DNA of 64,000 nucleotides from Asterella californica. Lineage: Eukaryota > Streptophyta > Marchantiopsida > Marchantiales > Aytoniaceae. Positions 23,961 through 35,137 of this stretch are shown piece after piece. Where the stretch lies: contig JAYKYS010000004.1 of NCBI GenBank assembly GCA_036924285.1, positions 27,312,001 through 27,376,000 on the forward strand. Direction: 5' to 3'. The position numbers and the translations under genes are program-made. Under the pieces are notes generated by a model. That model was given only the letters and a program-made list of their open reading frames with translations. It was not told the origin of the DNA and did no database searches. The stretch's first letter is position 1; each line of letters begins with the position of its first letter.

Positions 23961-24354
23961 TGACAACAAGGATGATGAGCTCTTCTCTACTCCTCTATTT
24001 ATACATTCTATATTTTAACTTTGGTACTATTTGTTAACTCAATCGTAACTATTTCTATCTAGTTTTACTAAGATATTACTTAAAGTAAAAACATTAATCA
24101 ATGGGCTTCTTACTTTTCCACACAAGCTTATTCTTTCAAAGTCAACAACTTCTAGAAGGATTCTATAATATTCTTAAAGAATCTCGAATTTCCACCTCGT
24201 CTACACTATGACTCACTAAAAAAGAGACATGTGGAGACTCTTCTTGTTTTTAATTTCCACAAAGTCAATAACTTTAGTCCCACTACTAATATCAAGTCAA
24301 AAAAGATATAAATGATATTTTCCACCTCCTTTCTATTTTTTAGACGAGATGACA
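23961..24354 (-). repeat. Left (3') LTR copy, possibly truncated
   Basis: It aligns along its length with 27246-27638, with many substitutions and small indels, so the insertion is old. Plus-strand ends read TGACAACAAGG and GATGACA. Confidence 0.65.
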
Positions 24355-26315
24355 AGATAGTCTTTTCTATTTTTTAGTCAAATGTTATCGTTGTGGTTAC
24401 ACGAAGTGTCGAAGTGGACAGTAGAGCGACATGACGAGGTTGGATGATATCCTCTTCATCATTTTCGCAATCTTGATGACCTCCACTTTGGTTGCTGAGT
24501 TCTCGTATCTCAGTTGAGTTCAAATTGAAAGTCTCAACCCTCCCACCAAGTTCTTAGTCAGCACTGCTCCAATATCCACCATCGTTAGCTCCACTCTTTC
24601 GTAGAACTGTCCAAAATCATTGCTCCAACGTATCCACTCTTTCGACATATTACCAAACTTTCTTGTCGTCCCGATTGTTTCAAATGAGTGAGCTCCACTA
24701 TGAGTTTTTCATAACTTTTTGGAAGAAATTTTTTGATGAGTGCATTACTCAATGTCTCTCATGATGCCCTCAATTACACCAAGTGCCTTGTGTTTCACTC
24801 GATCTTCATATCACGTAAGAGCAAAATCTTCTAAAAATTATAGCAGTAACAACATCAATTCTTCCTTCCTTCTCACATTATTTTCGATGCAACTTTTTTG
24901 AAATCGTGAACAAACGACTCTACATCTTCATTGTCCTTCCCATGAAACACTAGTAGTTTCTTTATCTTGTAACTACTCTTTCTACTCTTCTAATCTTTGT
25001 GTAATAACGACTCGCTAAAAGAATATGGACAATAAATTTAATTCGAGAATAATCTATCATAGATAAAATGAAAAGAAATGATTGTAACAACACCTCCTGT
25101 GTCATTTCTTCTCCCAAGGTAATCATGAGCTTGAGTCGCATCACCACCTTCTCCATCATCAGAATGACGATCTTCATCACAACTCAATCGAGTCTTTTTT
25201 TGAAGTCGACAACTTCTGAGTCTCAGTTCTCTGAGTCTCGTCCAACTTCTCGACTATCGATGTAAGTAGAGCAGCCACATCTACGTACTTGTTTCCTCTT
25301 GATAAATCACCCATTACACAACTTGAACAAGGATCCTCTCATAAGAAATGATTGACGGTGGTGACGATGGACTCACTTGAAGACTTAAATCAGTAAACTC
25401 TCGCTTTCCTTTGGCTCTCTTTGCTCTGATCTTAGTTGGACAATTCACTACTTTACGTTCCAACTCTCTACAGAAATAACACCACAAGTCGGTTTCTACT
25501 CTTCTCCTCGAAGATTCTACTCGAGGTTTTGTACTAGTGTTCTCAAATTCAACGATAATCTCTCTTGAGCTCTCTTCGACACTTACTATGACTCTAAACC
25601 TTGAGGAAGGTTTCTAAGTCTAACTTTCCAGTCTTTGAACTTTCACTCATACTGTTGCGTCTTTTCAACCATTAAGTGTACAAAATATCTTTGAAGAAAA
25701 TAGTTCTACATCACTTTCTTAACTCTTTTGAGCTTTACATTGAAAAATTATGTATTATACATGTTATACACGAAATAAAATCCAATATAAAATTAAGTGT
25801 CTAGATAATATTCTCATGATCATAATATGTACTAATCACAACAGACAACTTAAAGTCATTATTGTACAGATCCAACTTTACTTCACCAGGAGCATTCTTG
25901 ACCTCCACAGTGAATGATGTTTTCAACTCCACTTTCTTCACATCTATGTCAATAGTCTCAGAAGCTTCTTGATATATAGCAAAGAGGACATCCCAAGTGC
26001 TATAGATGCGTGTTCGCAACTAATCTACACTTAACTTTCGTTTCTTTGTCTTTGTTTGAATTTCCAAACGTCTCTTTTTCCACCTCGGCACTCGAATTAG
26101 AATCTTCATGAAATATCTTCAAGACCCCCTTGTATGCCAAAACATATAGCTCTTAGTCGATAAGAGATCACTCCAAGATTTTTATGACTTCTAGTAGCTC
26201 GACCTCCAAACCACTAATTGATGAAGTTTGAATAGAAACTTCTCTAATCAGAAAAAATGGTGCTGACTGTACAGATTTCTAGAGAACTGAGATGGTGATT
26301 GTCAACCCTTTCCAC

Positions 26316-26660
26316 TTTGAAAAATTCTATCTCACTCTCTAGACCTCATCTTCTCATGATATTTGTTTCCTCTAATAGCATATCAAACAAGCTACAATCT
26401 TAAAAATTTTAACAAAGAATAAAAAACACAAAAAAAATGACAACGATTGTACAAAGTTTAAAGAGTAAAATTTCCAAGTTTTCACGAATGAACCCTCTCA
26501 ACTTTTGAAAATTTATATCTCCCTCTCTAGACCTCTTATTCCTATGGTTTCTGTTGTCCAAGATAGCTTATCAGGCAAGCTAAAATACTAGAAATTTTCA
26601 CAGAAAAATTTGACAAAGATTGTACAAATTTTGTAGAGAGCAAAATTTCCAACTCTCGAA
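26316..26660. repeat. Degenerate about 170-bp tandem repeat inside LTR element
   Basis: Two diverged copies share CTCTCTAGACCTC, a GCTTATCA/GCATATCA block, GACAAAGATTGTACAAA and CAAAATTTCCAA in the same order. They lie in the leader between the putative primer site and the gag-like pieces. Confidence 0.55.
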
Positions 26661-27245
26661 TTTTCCTCATCTAGTAACTTCTTTCTCCTCCTTTCTCTAC
26701 AACTCTTGTTGCATCCACTTTCAACTCTCCTCAAACCTTTTCTAAGTGAACAAGATATAAAGAATGATCTCAAACGCGTCATAGATCACTACCGGATACA
26801 CCAAAGGTTCTAATGTTGTTAACATCAGGTTAGCTCTCTCTCCTCCCAACGTTTTTTTTATGTGCTCTAGCATGATCTCTTTCTGTCGAATGTAAAACTG
26901 AACTCTAAACATACTTCGGAGATCTCTTCAAGTGAGGTATTGACAACGGAACCAAAAATGTAAACATTCCGCAGTCTTATCGATCAACTACCCATCAATC
27001 TATCAACTTTCACGATAGTCATCGATGAATCTACACATGTTAAGTCTATCTCTCACTCAAGGGTCATCTCTGATGACTTTGATAGAAGCATACCATGAAC
27101 TTGAAGAAAAAAATACTACGTTCAGTCATTGATAAACCCTTAAACTCATAAACTAAAATTTTTCATTCTAACGACGTCTCTCAAGTTCTCACCTTCTTAA
27201 ATCTCACGCTCTCTTTATATTGCTCAAAATGTCACTATGACGTTA

Positions 27246-27638
27246 TGAAAACAAGGATGATGAGCTCTTCTCTATTCCTCTATTTATAAATTATAGGTTT
27301 TTACTTTGGTATTCTCTGTTAACTCAATCGTAACTATTTTTATCGAGTTTTACTAAGATAATATTTAAAATAAAAGCATTAATCACATTGGCTTCTTATC
27401 TTTTCACATGGGCTTATTCTTTAAAGTCAACAACTTCCAGAAGAATTCTAGAATAATCTCAAGGAGTCTCGAATTTCCACCTCCTCTACACTGGTACCAC
27501 AGAAAAAGAGACATGTAGAATCTCTTCTTGTTTTTAATGTCCACAACGGCAATAACTTTAGTCTCACCACTAATATCAAGTCAGAAAAGAGATAAGTGAT
27601 ATTTCCCACCTCCTTTCTACTTTTTAGACAAGATGACA
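27246..27638 (-). repeat. Right (5') LTR copy
   Basis: Partner of 23961-24354, with plus-strand ends TGAAAACAAGG and GATGACA. The true LTR may extend left to about 26815, where a primer-binding-site-like motif is seen. Confidence 0.65.
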
Positions 27639-28985
27639 AGATATTAATGTTCACTCTTTAAAACATATATGAGTTCTATCTAAAAGTACAACTAAGTTTA
27701 ATCATAACTAACTTTAGCTAGTCATGACTAACATAATACCTCCTTAAAGTACTTGGGTAGCAAATAAACATTCTTCACACTTAGTTATAACTAAACATCT
27801 TATTAATAGATAAACTTCCTATGTGTAACATAAGTCATTATATATCTTACTTGTTCGTCACGGCCATACGCGATATGACGTGAGTGTTGTCGCCCCTTCT
27901 TTCACCACAAACGTCGTGGCACGCCAATTGTTGTGGTCATTGTTTATGATTTTGTTGTTTTGACGTGAAAATTGATCGATCTCTTCGTTTCTCGTATGGA
28001 TTTGATCTTTTTTTTGTTCGCATGCTATTGAAGATTGTACAAGGTAGGGAAAACACAACACGGAGACGATGTTGAATGACATGCTTTCTTATCTGAGAAT
28101 ACACCAAGTATCTGACTTTGGAGAGTACGGGTCAGATACCTGTACTCTCCAAGTATCTGATATATGACCTCCAAGTACACTCTAGATCTATCCCGCTCTA
28201 ATTTTCTCACGTTCTTTCGACAAATCACTCTTTCACTCAACTAGAGATAGAACCAAGATAACGAACACGAGCAACCTATTCTCGCCATCACCGCAAGTAT
28301 TCTTGGTTCTATTGATCATCACTCCAACCTCACTACAAGAGAAATACAAGCACTCATAACAGAAAAGAAAACTAAGCGCAACGCTCACACACAAATCCAA
28401 TCTAAATCCACTAGACATGCAAACATGCATGCGAATATAAAGAGGATCCAGACACAAGCTATGCTAATGAAAACTCTCCATACGCATGATTAAGTGCATT
28501 GAAGCACTAGCAAAATTTTCGGGTCGACTTTTTCTCCAAAGAACATATTGCATTTTTTGAGACAAGAATATCTCAAATATGTCTCACTGTCACGTCTTAA
28601 CCATAGCTCTGAATGAAATGAAACTAAGACCAATAGGTAGCCTGTAGAATAAGCTCTCTATTAAGATATTACATGCAGAGAGATCATCTCTGGTTGGCAA
28701 TGTTGTCTTACCAAAGTTCGCTGTTTCAACAGCATTCATAGACCACGCTCTGTTATTTTTGCAACTCCTGACTTTTTACTAGTCAATTGATAACAACCTT
28801 TACATCTCCAGAAACTTCATCTCCTCAGCTCTCCAACAAGGTATGGCATGCACGAATCCAAGTAGTATTGAGCTCACAACCTGGCACCAAAGATGATGAT
28901 ACTTGATGATATCAAAAACTCGGTCAACGGATGATAACATGACATAACTTCTTCCTTCTTGATGTTCGGAGCTGAAATTCGACCT
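27639..28985. other. Intergenic with retroelement-like fragments
   Basis: No intact gene. A 74-codon minus-strand ORF at 27858-28082 and a second PBS-like motif (CTTGGTGTATTC on the minus strand, near 28100) suggest another LTR-element relic, but no domain confirms it. The nested inverted repeats at 28108-28161 are listed separately. Confidence 0.35.
28108..28161. repeat. Overlapping, mutually exclusive inverted repeats
   Basis: TTGGAGAGTAC (28118-28128) pairs perfectly with GTACTCTCCAA (28142-28152). GTATCTGAC (28108-28116) pairs perfectly with GTCAGATAC (28131-28139), which lies in the loop of the first hairpin. GTCAGATAC can also pair with GTATCTGAT (28153-28161). The stems cannot all form at once. 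Confidence 0.85.
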
Positions 28986-30110
28986 CCATTTTCTTCAGTG
29001 TCTCTTTAACAAATCCAGAAAGTTGCAGATCCAAATCGAATCCAAATTCTCACAATCAACTCAGATGTGACATTTCCTCAGTCTTCTTCTCAATCTCTCA
29101 TGAGAACTTTGTTGTCCAATTTCTCACAAATCACTAGATGCAAAGGTCTCAAACTTCTCAAGAAGTTGAAGTGTCTTCTTCACTAACACTCTGTAAAATT
29201 TTAGAACTAGACCCTCAACCTAACTTTCCGAATGACGCGGACTCTAATTGTTAGTGACACAAGACGATATTCACATCCTTGCCCACAAAAAATAGCGCAT
29301 CCTTCAACCCAATAATCCAAATGGTCTGAAATTTCACATGTACGTAGTTGACTGTATCTTCTCAGACCTTGAAAAGTTTATAGCCAAAATCGATCCCAAT
29401 CTTTCAATATCGCTCTCAATATCTTCTGGTAACAGTCGCTCATTCTCATAACCTCGAGGTACTCAACTTCAGTCGATCATAACTCTGTTACTCCAACTTA
29501 GAATTGATCGATATTGGCACCCATCAGCAAGCTCATCTCAAGAGCTTTCTAGCAATAGTCATCTCTTCTCCAATAACCCTATAGAACTTTCAGAAAGTGC
29601 AAAAGATCTCATGGATATAAAACTGATCATGAATTTGACCCCTTCATCTTCAATCGATCGAAACCTCATCATGCAACCTTTGAATTGAGCAGTTGTTGAA
29701 TCCACGAGCATCATCTTGTCCCAAGCTTTCCAACCATATCCAACATTCCTCGAATGGACCACGAGAAGTACCTCTAACCCTCGAAAACATGAAGATAACT
29801 TGGTGGAAGATGATTAATCAAACTTACGATCAATAAGAAAAAAATTGACAAAATGTTTTTGTCTTCATTCACATGACCAACACACAAGGAGCAAATTTTT
29901 ATCATGAGTACCATTTGAACACTCAAAGCTTTTATGAAACACACTACGAACACGTGCCGTTGACGATATCGTTGATCAAGAAGTACGTAGACACGAAAGA
30001 CAAACTACACTCAGTATAGACTCACAATGCCGACCCTAAAATGGTTGACAATATACAGAACTACAAAAGGAAAGGATGAAGCTATTATGTGATTGTAATA
30101 ATCCTCTCTA
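28986..30110. mobile_element. Relic related to the 2.35-kb LTR-like element at 59306
   Basis: Several phrases recur in the same order as in 59306-61655, for example CGATCATAAC...TCGATCG...CACCC (about 29475 versus 60532) and AAAGGAAAGGATGAAGCTAT (about 30067) versus AAAAGAAAACGGTGAAGCTA (about 60962). The two are well diverged. The strand of the parent element is not established. No coding sequence is present. Confidence 0.45.
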
Positions 30111-31998
30111 AAATTCTTTACGATAAATTTTTGATGCGTCAGTTTTAGAAGATTGTAAAAGTTTGGTAAAAGTAATTCTCCAAACCACGGTTTTTAATCG
30201 TAGTTCACGATAAAGTTCACTTGACTCGATTGGATCGAGTCACGTCAAGTGAGATCAGATCGAGTCAAGTTTTATGAGAGCAATTACACCGAAAAGCATT
30301 CTCGTACGCTTTCATTTTTCATTAGTTTTTTGAGTTAGAAAAGAGTCAAGTGTCTCTAGAAGATTACAGTTCATTATACGAAAGTGAGTTTTGAATGAAA
30401 TTGGTTGGAAACATGCTTTCAAATATTTGCATATGAGACAAGTTATTGCATTTGGAGTTGTAAAGAGAAAAGTATAAGTTCAAATTGATTATCAGGGAAG
30501 AGACATTAGTAACCTCACAAAGAAGTGTTCTCGCATTTTTTCACCTTACAGTAACTTTATAATACAATGATTCTTAGAGAGCATAACTTTTTCCAGGATT
30601 GAATGTTTATGACACACTTGGTATCATTTTTCACGGGAGCTTTCTCCTAGCTATAGATTCAAAGTTGGACGAGTTGGAGAAAATATACAGAGAAATGTTA
30701 TCAAATTTTTATCTTTCATTTCATTTTTTTCACAACATTTCAAAATTGGATAATTTTTTATGACTTTAGAAAATTATTATTTCGTATTGAGGCATATGCT
30801 TTTGACGATTTTGGTGTCATTAGAAAATACTTTCAAATGATGTTCATCTACCTTAAGAAATTTTTCTTTTGGGTGTGAAGATGAGAGATTTGGTTTCTTG
30901 CTTGTTTTTATTTTTTCACAACAACGAAGAGGTAGATGAACGTCGTCATATGCAAATTTGCTATATATGAAAGGAGGTGCGCGGAGCTTTGGATATAGAC
31001 TATGGAGTATCCAGATCTAGTCATGAGTGTTATCAGTAGTATCGGATGAAGTGAGAGGCAAGCATGAACAAATAGTTTTTCGTGCTCTTAATCTTTCACT
31101 TGCGAATTCGTACATCATTAAGCTTCATTGTCTATCGCGTGATCAATTTCGAATATTTATGATGGCTTATTGAGGAGAGTCGTTTATGATTACGAAAAAT
31201 GGCTACTCTAGATCTTATCATTCTTCCGATAGTCATTTACGACACTGTTTGAGATCATACGATCTACATCTTACTCTGATGTGATATGGATCTTCGATTG
31301 GATCTGAATTTTCCAAAGAAAAATTCGTTCAACACTTGGCTTGAAATACAAAGATGAGTTTTACTTCATGAAAACGCATGACTCGTGTAGTTGTCATTTT
31401 CTCCTGAGCGATGATGCTTGGTAATAAATCTTGAATCTCTCTCTTTCATGTTAATAGAAGATCACTTCTGAGAATATTTGTAACTAATACGCATTACTCC
31501 TAAACGTAATTTCTAAAACTTTTTTTTTCAAAACCCGTGCACCAAAAAGCCTTTTCGTCTCTAAATTGAAAAAGGAAATATAACAAGAAGTGAACTTTAA
31601 CTTTAAGGACGACCTTGTCTAATAGTCTAATGAGTACATTCTCGAATAGGTTACAATGTCCCATAATCGGAATGCATGAAAACGTTCAACTAGAGAGTGT
31701 GTATCTCGCGAGTTGTGTCGTTGTTGACATACAAAATTTACAGTGTACAAAGATCTACGTTGTTTCACTCAAATACGGACTGTAGAAGCGGATTCCATCA
31801 CCTGAGCACTGTGCAGCTTCTCTATATAAAACTTACATTCACTATATTCAGTGTTTTATGTCATAGTTGCTTGTATATTTTCTTCTAAATGTAAGGTTAT
31901 GCTGGTGGAACTGAGCACAATACTAGTAAATAATATACATTGAAAGCACACTTTTGGTCGAGCGGAAAAAAAAAAAACATAAAAAAAAGATGAAAAAT

Positions 31999-32038
31999 CT
32001 ACAAACTCACTGGACCAGACAGTCCAGTGAGTTTGTAG
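31999..32038. repeat. Perfect 17-bp stem hairpin
   Basis: CTACAAACTCACTGGAC and GTCCAGTGAGTTTGTAG are perfect reverse complements around a 6-base loop, CAGACA. An A-rich tract (about 31960-31998) precedes it. There is no decay in the stem although the surroundings are AT-rich and repetitive. Confidence 0.9.
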
Positions 32039-32247
32039 CGTCGAGGTGTTAATGAAAGGTAGAAATGTATTTATTCTTTTATAATAAAATGTTTATTTAT
32101 TTATATATTAACTCCAGAGTATATACCAATTTCGAAGAAAACCCATGAGACAAATGGACAACAACATACAACAAGAAATGGACTACAACATACAACAAGA
32201 CTCATAAGTGCTACTGCTGTTTTATCATAATATTGTTTTTCTATACA

Positions 32248-32371
32248 GTTTAATTTATCACCTAACTTTTCTTGCCAACAAAGGTAGGTGATAAATAAAC
32301 ACCCTTGCATATTAAATTGAACAACCTTTGCATATTGACCTCTTTCAAGTTAAAAAAAAAAGAATATGCAA
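32248..32371. repeat. Hairpin block, copy 2 of the 10.66-kb family
   Basis: Hairpin 1 (32248-32300) pairs GTTTAATTTATCACCTAAC... with ...GTAGGTGATAAATAAAC around a TTCTTGCCAAC loop. Hairpin 2 (32328-32371) pairs TTGCATATT with AATATGCAA and has a GACCTC segment where copy 1 has TACCTC. Outer arms, loop (TTGCC versus CTGCC) and order match copy 1. The middle of the stem differs between copies but stays paired. Confidence 0.75.
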
Positions 32372-33054
32372 AAAAATTAATTTATATGTGATCTCTTTTT
32401 AGAAGAATTAAGTTATAAATTAAAACTTATAAACTAAAAATATTTATACTCATTATGAGATTCCCATATCTTTATATACCGGAGAAAATAGTGTGAAATC
32501 AAGTTACCAAATGGATTCTAAATAAAATTATTTTGAAAACCTTGGAGACAAGTAACAATCTACAAATGCTATCGAACAATACTTTTCGTAATACTTTTCC
32601 TGATGAGTGTGTGCTTTTATACATCACATTTTTCATTCAATGTTTTTGAAGAATGTTATGCCTATGATTATTTTGATTACATGTTTAAACATTTAAAGTT
32701 TTCCTCCATTTTCCTACAAGTGGAACTTGGATGCATATCTCCTACTCCTCCCTGTTCAAAACTTGGAAAAGATGAATAATATTATATGCCAGGAAGTAAA
32801 ATGAATGAGAGGAGGCTCTAATATCACTCCAAAAAATATACATCAAACGGTCGAAACAGCAGAGGCGAGGAAGAAGACAAGCTAGGGTTCCGGGACGCGA
32901 AATTCGAATGAGGGATTGGGCAGGTGATAGCGTGGGTAGAGAGAAGTTTAGGTATAGGGGACGAAGATAACTTAAATTTTCTCTGACATCGGTAGGCGAG
33001 TTTGTTGTTCCCAAACGCGACGTTCGTGATTCGGTGTTGGTACACAGTTATTCT

Positions 33055-33650
33055 CTGTCATCTTCGCGCGGCGTTCGTCGTTCCGTGCAGTAGAGTCGAT
33101 TTTCGAACCGTGCGGTCTTGTTATCGTTGCTGTCCTTTATGGTTCGGTGTTGGATAAGTCTCAGTAAGTGCTTTTGTCTCTCATCTTCGTGCGGGTGGCA
33201 CAGATTACGCGCAGCGTTTGTCGTTCCTTGCAGTAGATTCGATTTTGGAACCGTGCGGTGTTGGCTTTGCTGTCGATGTTTGGTATTCTTGTATCGTTTT
33301 GTCATTCGGGCAGGGAAGGCTGCTTCGCGGATTGGGCATTGGTGCCGTGTCGTCGGAATCGTGGTGGCCTTGTCGTTGTCGTCTTGTTCGGGGCAGAGTA
33401 CTGATTTTTTGCTACGTTTGACGAGGTGTACGTTGGCTCCTGTGAACTCGAGGAGTTTTCCGGAATGGGCTCGATGTCCTGCTGCGGGCTAGAAGATAAA
33501 TATTCGATGTTTGTCTCTCATATTTTTCCTGCCTTTGCGGTCGTAACGTGGTGGACGTTGGCTGCTATCGACCCGAGGAGTTTTACGAGATGGCCTGAAC
33601 GTCTTGCAGCAGACTAGAAGATAAGTATTCGGCATTTCTCCCTTGCATTC
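33055..33650. repeat. Two pairs of about 100-120-bp tandem repeats upstream of Rep ORF
   Basis: Pair A (about 33055-33155 and 33176-33285) shares CATCTTCGYGCGG, GTCGTTCC and GATTTTSGAACCGTGCGGT. Pair B (about 33428-33530 and 33553-33650) shares ACGTTGGCT, CGAGGAGTTTT and CTAGAAGATAARTATTCG. The copies are diverged. They lie where a promoter or 5' leader of the Rep gene would be. Confidence 0.65.
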
Positions 33651-34129
33651 GACCTGTATGGATGGTTTGGAGGTCGGTCCAGACCTGGATGAGTCAGCTG
33701 TGGAGGCTCCGCCTCTTGAACAGAGCGATAGCTCTGCTGAACAGGCGGACAACTTTGTCTCTCTGCATTTTTCTCCTCTGGAGCCGCGTTTCCCCTATTT
33801 GTCAAAAAACCTACCTATGATGTCGTTTTCCGAAACGAAAATCGAACTATGCCGTGCATATACCTATTTGGAACTCGTTTCTTCTCAACCAATCGTTCCG
33901 TTCTTGATGAAGTTCGACTTTGTGCGCATTAGCAAGACTTGCTTTCCTTGCTCGTTACATGGCTCCCCGATGTACAGTCTAGCTGGTCCATATAGGTTTT
34001 TCTCATATTCTACTGATCATCTCTCTATGTATTTGCAAGACCACAGGTATCGGATGTTCGCGTATCCTGCATTTTTTAAGCATCCAGGTAACAGTTTCGA
34101 GTCCACTGTGGCTTCTTTGTACAGACTGC

Positions 34130-35137
34130 GTGGGCTTCTCTGTGTATGCTTCGATTTGGATCCGTTTCTGTTTCGCTTCGTTTGTCCTCATTATTCAACC
34201 TTCTCACGGGACAATGTCTTTGAGGAGGGAAGCGAGAGCAAAGAGACCGACATTGGAAGCGTCCGTGACAGTGTGCAGGACGGGCTGTGATCTGGACATG
34301 TCCTTTTTTCCCTTGCTTTGTGATTTTCTGCAGACACAATGTCTCTCTGGAGTTTTCTCTGTCGAGCGTGGAGGGAGCCTCCTTCATTTGCATTTCCAAG
34401 GGGTGGTATGTATGTATGCAAAATCGTCTATTGATGTCAAGAAGCGTGTGTCGCAGGCTCTTGGTTGGGACAAGAGCAAACCTGTCGGCGGGGAGGTGTG
34501 CGTCAAGGTCCTTTCCAACAAGGGACTCCACACCTTTGTGGGAATGGTCGGTTACTGCCTCAAGGACCAGCAGGAGGAGCATCATGTGGCCACCATGAAG
34601 AATATTAGTGACTCGATGGTTGCAGATGGGAAGGAGCTGTACATGTTGCTTGGAGCTTCGGATACGAAAAATAGGGTGGAGTTGACATACTTTAACATCT
34701 TGCAGAGGGCACTTCAATTTAACAGGTATAAAAGTCGGCATCCACTATCTACAACCTTTCCGCGTTGTCTTCGTGCTATGGTTATGTTCGGTAAATATAT
34801 CCCGTCTCCCAGGTGGCTTCTGCAGCATGGGATTCACAAAAGTCGCGCTGACGCACTATGGACTTGTCTCATCAGGCCTGCTGACATCAGTCCTGAGGAC
34901 ATTGAGCAGATTTTCTTTTTCAGAGAAAGTGGCCGATGTGCATCTTGCAAACGCAGGTACTATGAGCGAGCGGTGTTTGATGCAGCATCTGGAGGGGAGT
35001 CGCCTTCGCAGCCACAAGTTCCGTGCGAAGCCCAAGCACCAGCTTCCGAGCGGAGTCCGTTGCCCGAGTACATACCTCTCGTTGGTGCTCTTTTACGGTC
35101 TACAGGAGCCGACCGCTGTTTCCCGATACAAGTTTGA
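34130..35137 (+). CDS. HUH-superfamily Rep-like protein
   Basis: The ORF of 335 residues (308 if the ATG at 34214, MSLRREARAKRP, is used) has the core motifs of a rolling-circle HUH nuclease. ERGGSLLHLHFQGV carries the metal-binding His-hydrophobic-His at 34385-34393. VGYCLKDQQ carries a single candidate catalytic Tyr (34553-34555) followed three residues later by Lys, the Y1 arrangement. A Cys pair (CASCKRRYY) lies in the C-terminal part. HUH proteins nick one strand and form a 5'-phosphotyrosine link. No helicase domain follows. The frame is undamaged across both motifs. The N-terminus is uncertain. An overlapping upstream ORF (33643-34290, different frame) starts with an acidic MDGLEVGPDLDESAVE segment that could be a spliced first exon. 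The Rep call rests on motifs only. Replitron membership is an inference. Confidence 0.65.
   Translation: MGFSVYASIWIRFCFASFVLIIQPSHGTMSLRREARAKRPTLEASVTVCRTGCDLDMSFFPLLCDFLQTQCLSGVFSVERGGSLLHLHFQGVVCMYAKSSIDVKKRVSQALGWDKSKPVGGEVCVKVLSNKGLHTFVGMVGYCLKDQQEEHHVATMKNISDSMVADGKELYMLLGASDTKNRVELTYFNILQRALQFNRYKSRHPLSTTFPRCLRAMVMFGKYIPSPRWLLQHGIHKSRADALWTCLIRPADISPEDIEQIFFFRESGRCASCKRRYYERAVFDAASGGESPSQPQVPCEAQAPASERSPLPEYIPLVGALLRSTGADRCFPIQV

Larger units (their letters stand above)
23961..27638 (-). mobile_element. Decayed LTR retroelement, minus orientation, gag-like relic
   Basis: Direct repeats of about 394 bp (23961-24354 and 27246-27638) flank roughly 2.9 kb. On the minus strand the repeats begin TGTCATC. 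A purine-rich tract (AAAAAATAGAAAAGA) lies just before the left copy, fitting a polypurine tract, and a TTTGGTGTATCCGG primer-site-like motif lies near 26810. The right-hand 5' LTR may therefore extend to about 26815, with the left copy truncated at 23961. Between them, broken minus-strand frames give gag-like pieces: KIKKLLVFHGKDNEDVESFV (about 24970), ALIKKFLPKSYEKLIVELTH (about 24730) and a CYFC...NCP partial zinc-knuckle-like string (about 25480). No protease, reverse transcriptase or integrase was recognised. Confidence 0.6.
30111..32989. other. AT-rich intergenic region with hairpins
   Basis: No gene is recognised. It contains an 11-bp inverted repeat CTTGACTCGAT/ATCGAGTCAAG (30220-30269), the perfect hairpin at 31999-32038 and the hairpin block at 32248-32371. 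Composition becomes more GC-rich from about 32860 towards the Rep-encoding island. Confidence 0.45.

Noticed and set aside
32742..33305. Overlapping minus-strand ORFs of 73-90 codons
   Set aside because: No domains, mutually overlapping in different frames, and they cross the tandem repeats upstream of the Rep gene.
33643..34290. 215-codon ORF before the Rep ORF as a separate gene
   Set aside because: It overlaps the Rep frame and has no domain after its acidic start. At most its first part is a spliced exon of the Rep gene, as noted there.
34076..34741. 221-codon minus-strand ORF antisense to the Rep ORF
   Set aside because: No domain. The HUH and Tyr motifs are on the plus strand, so this is a shadow.
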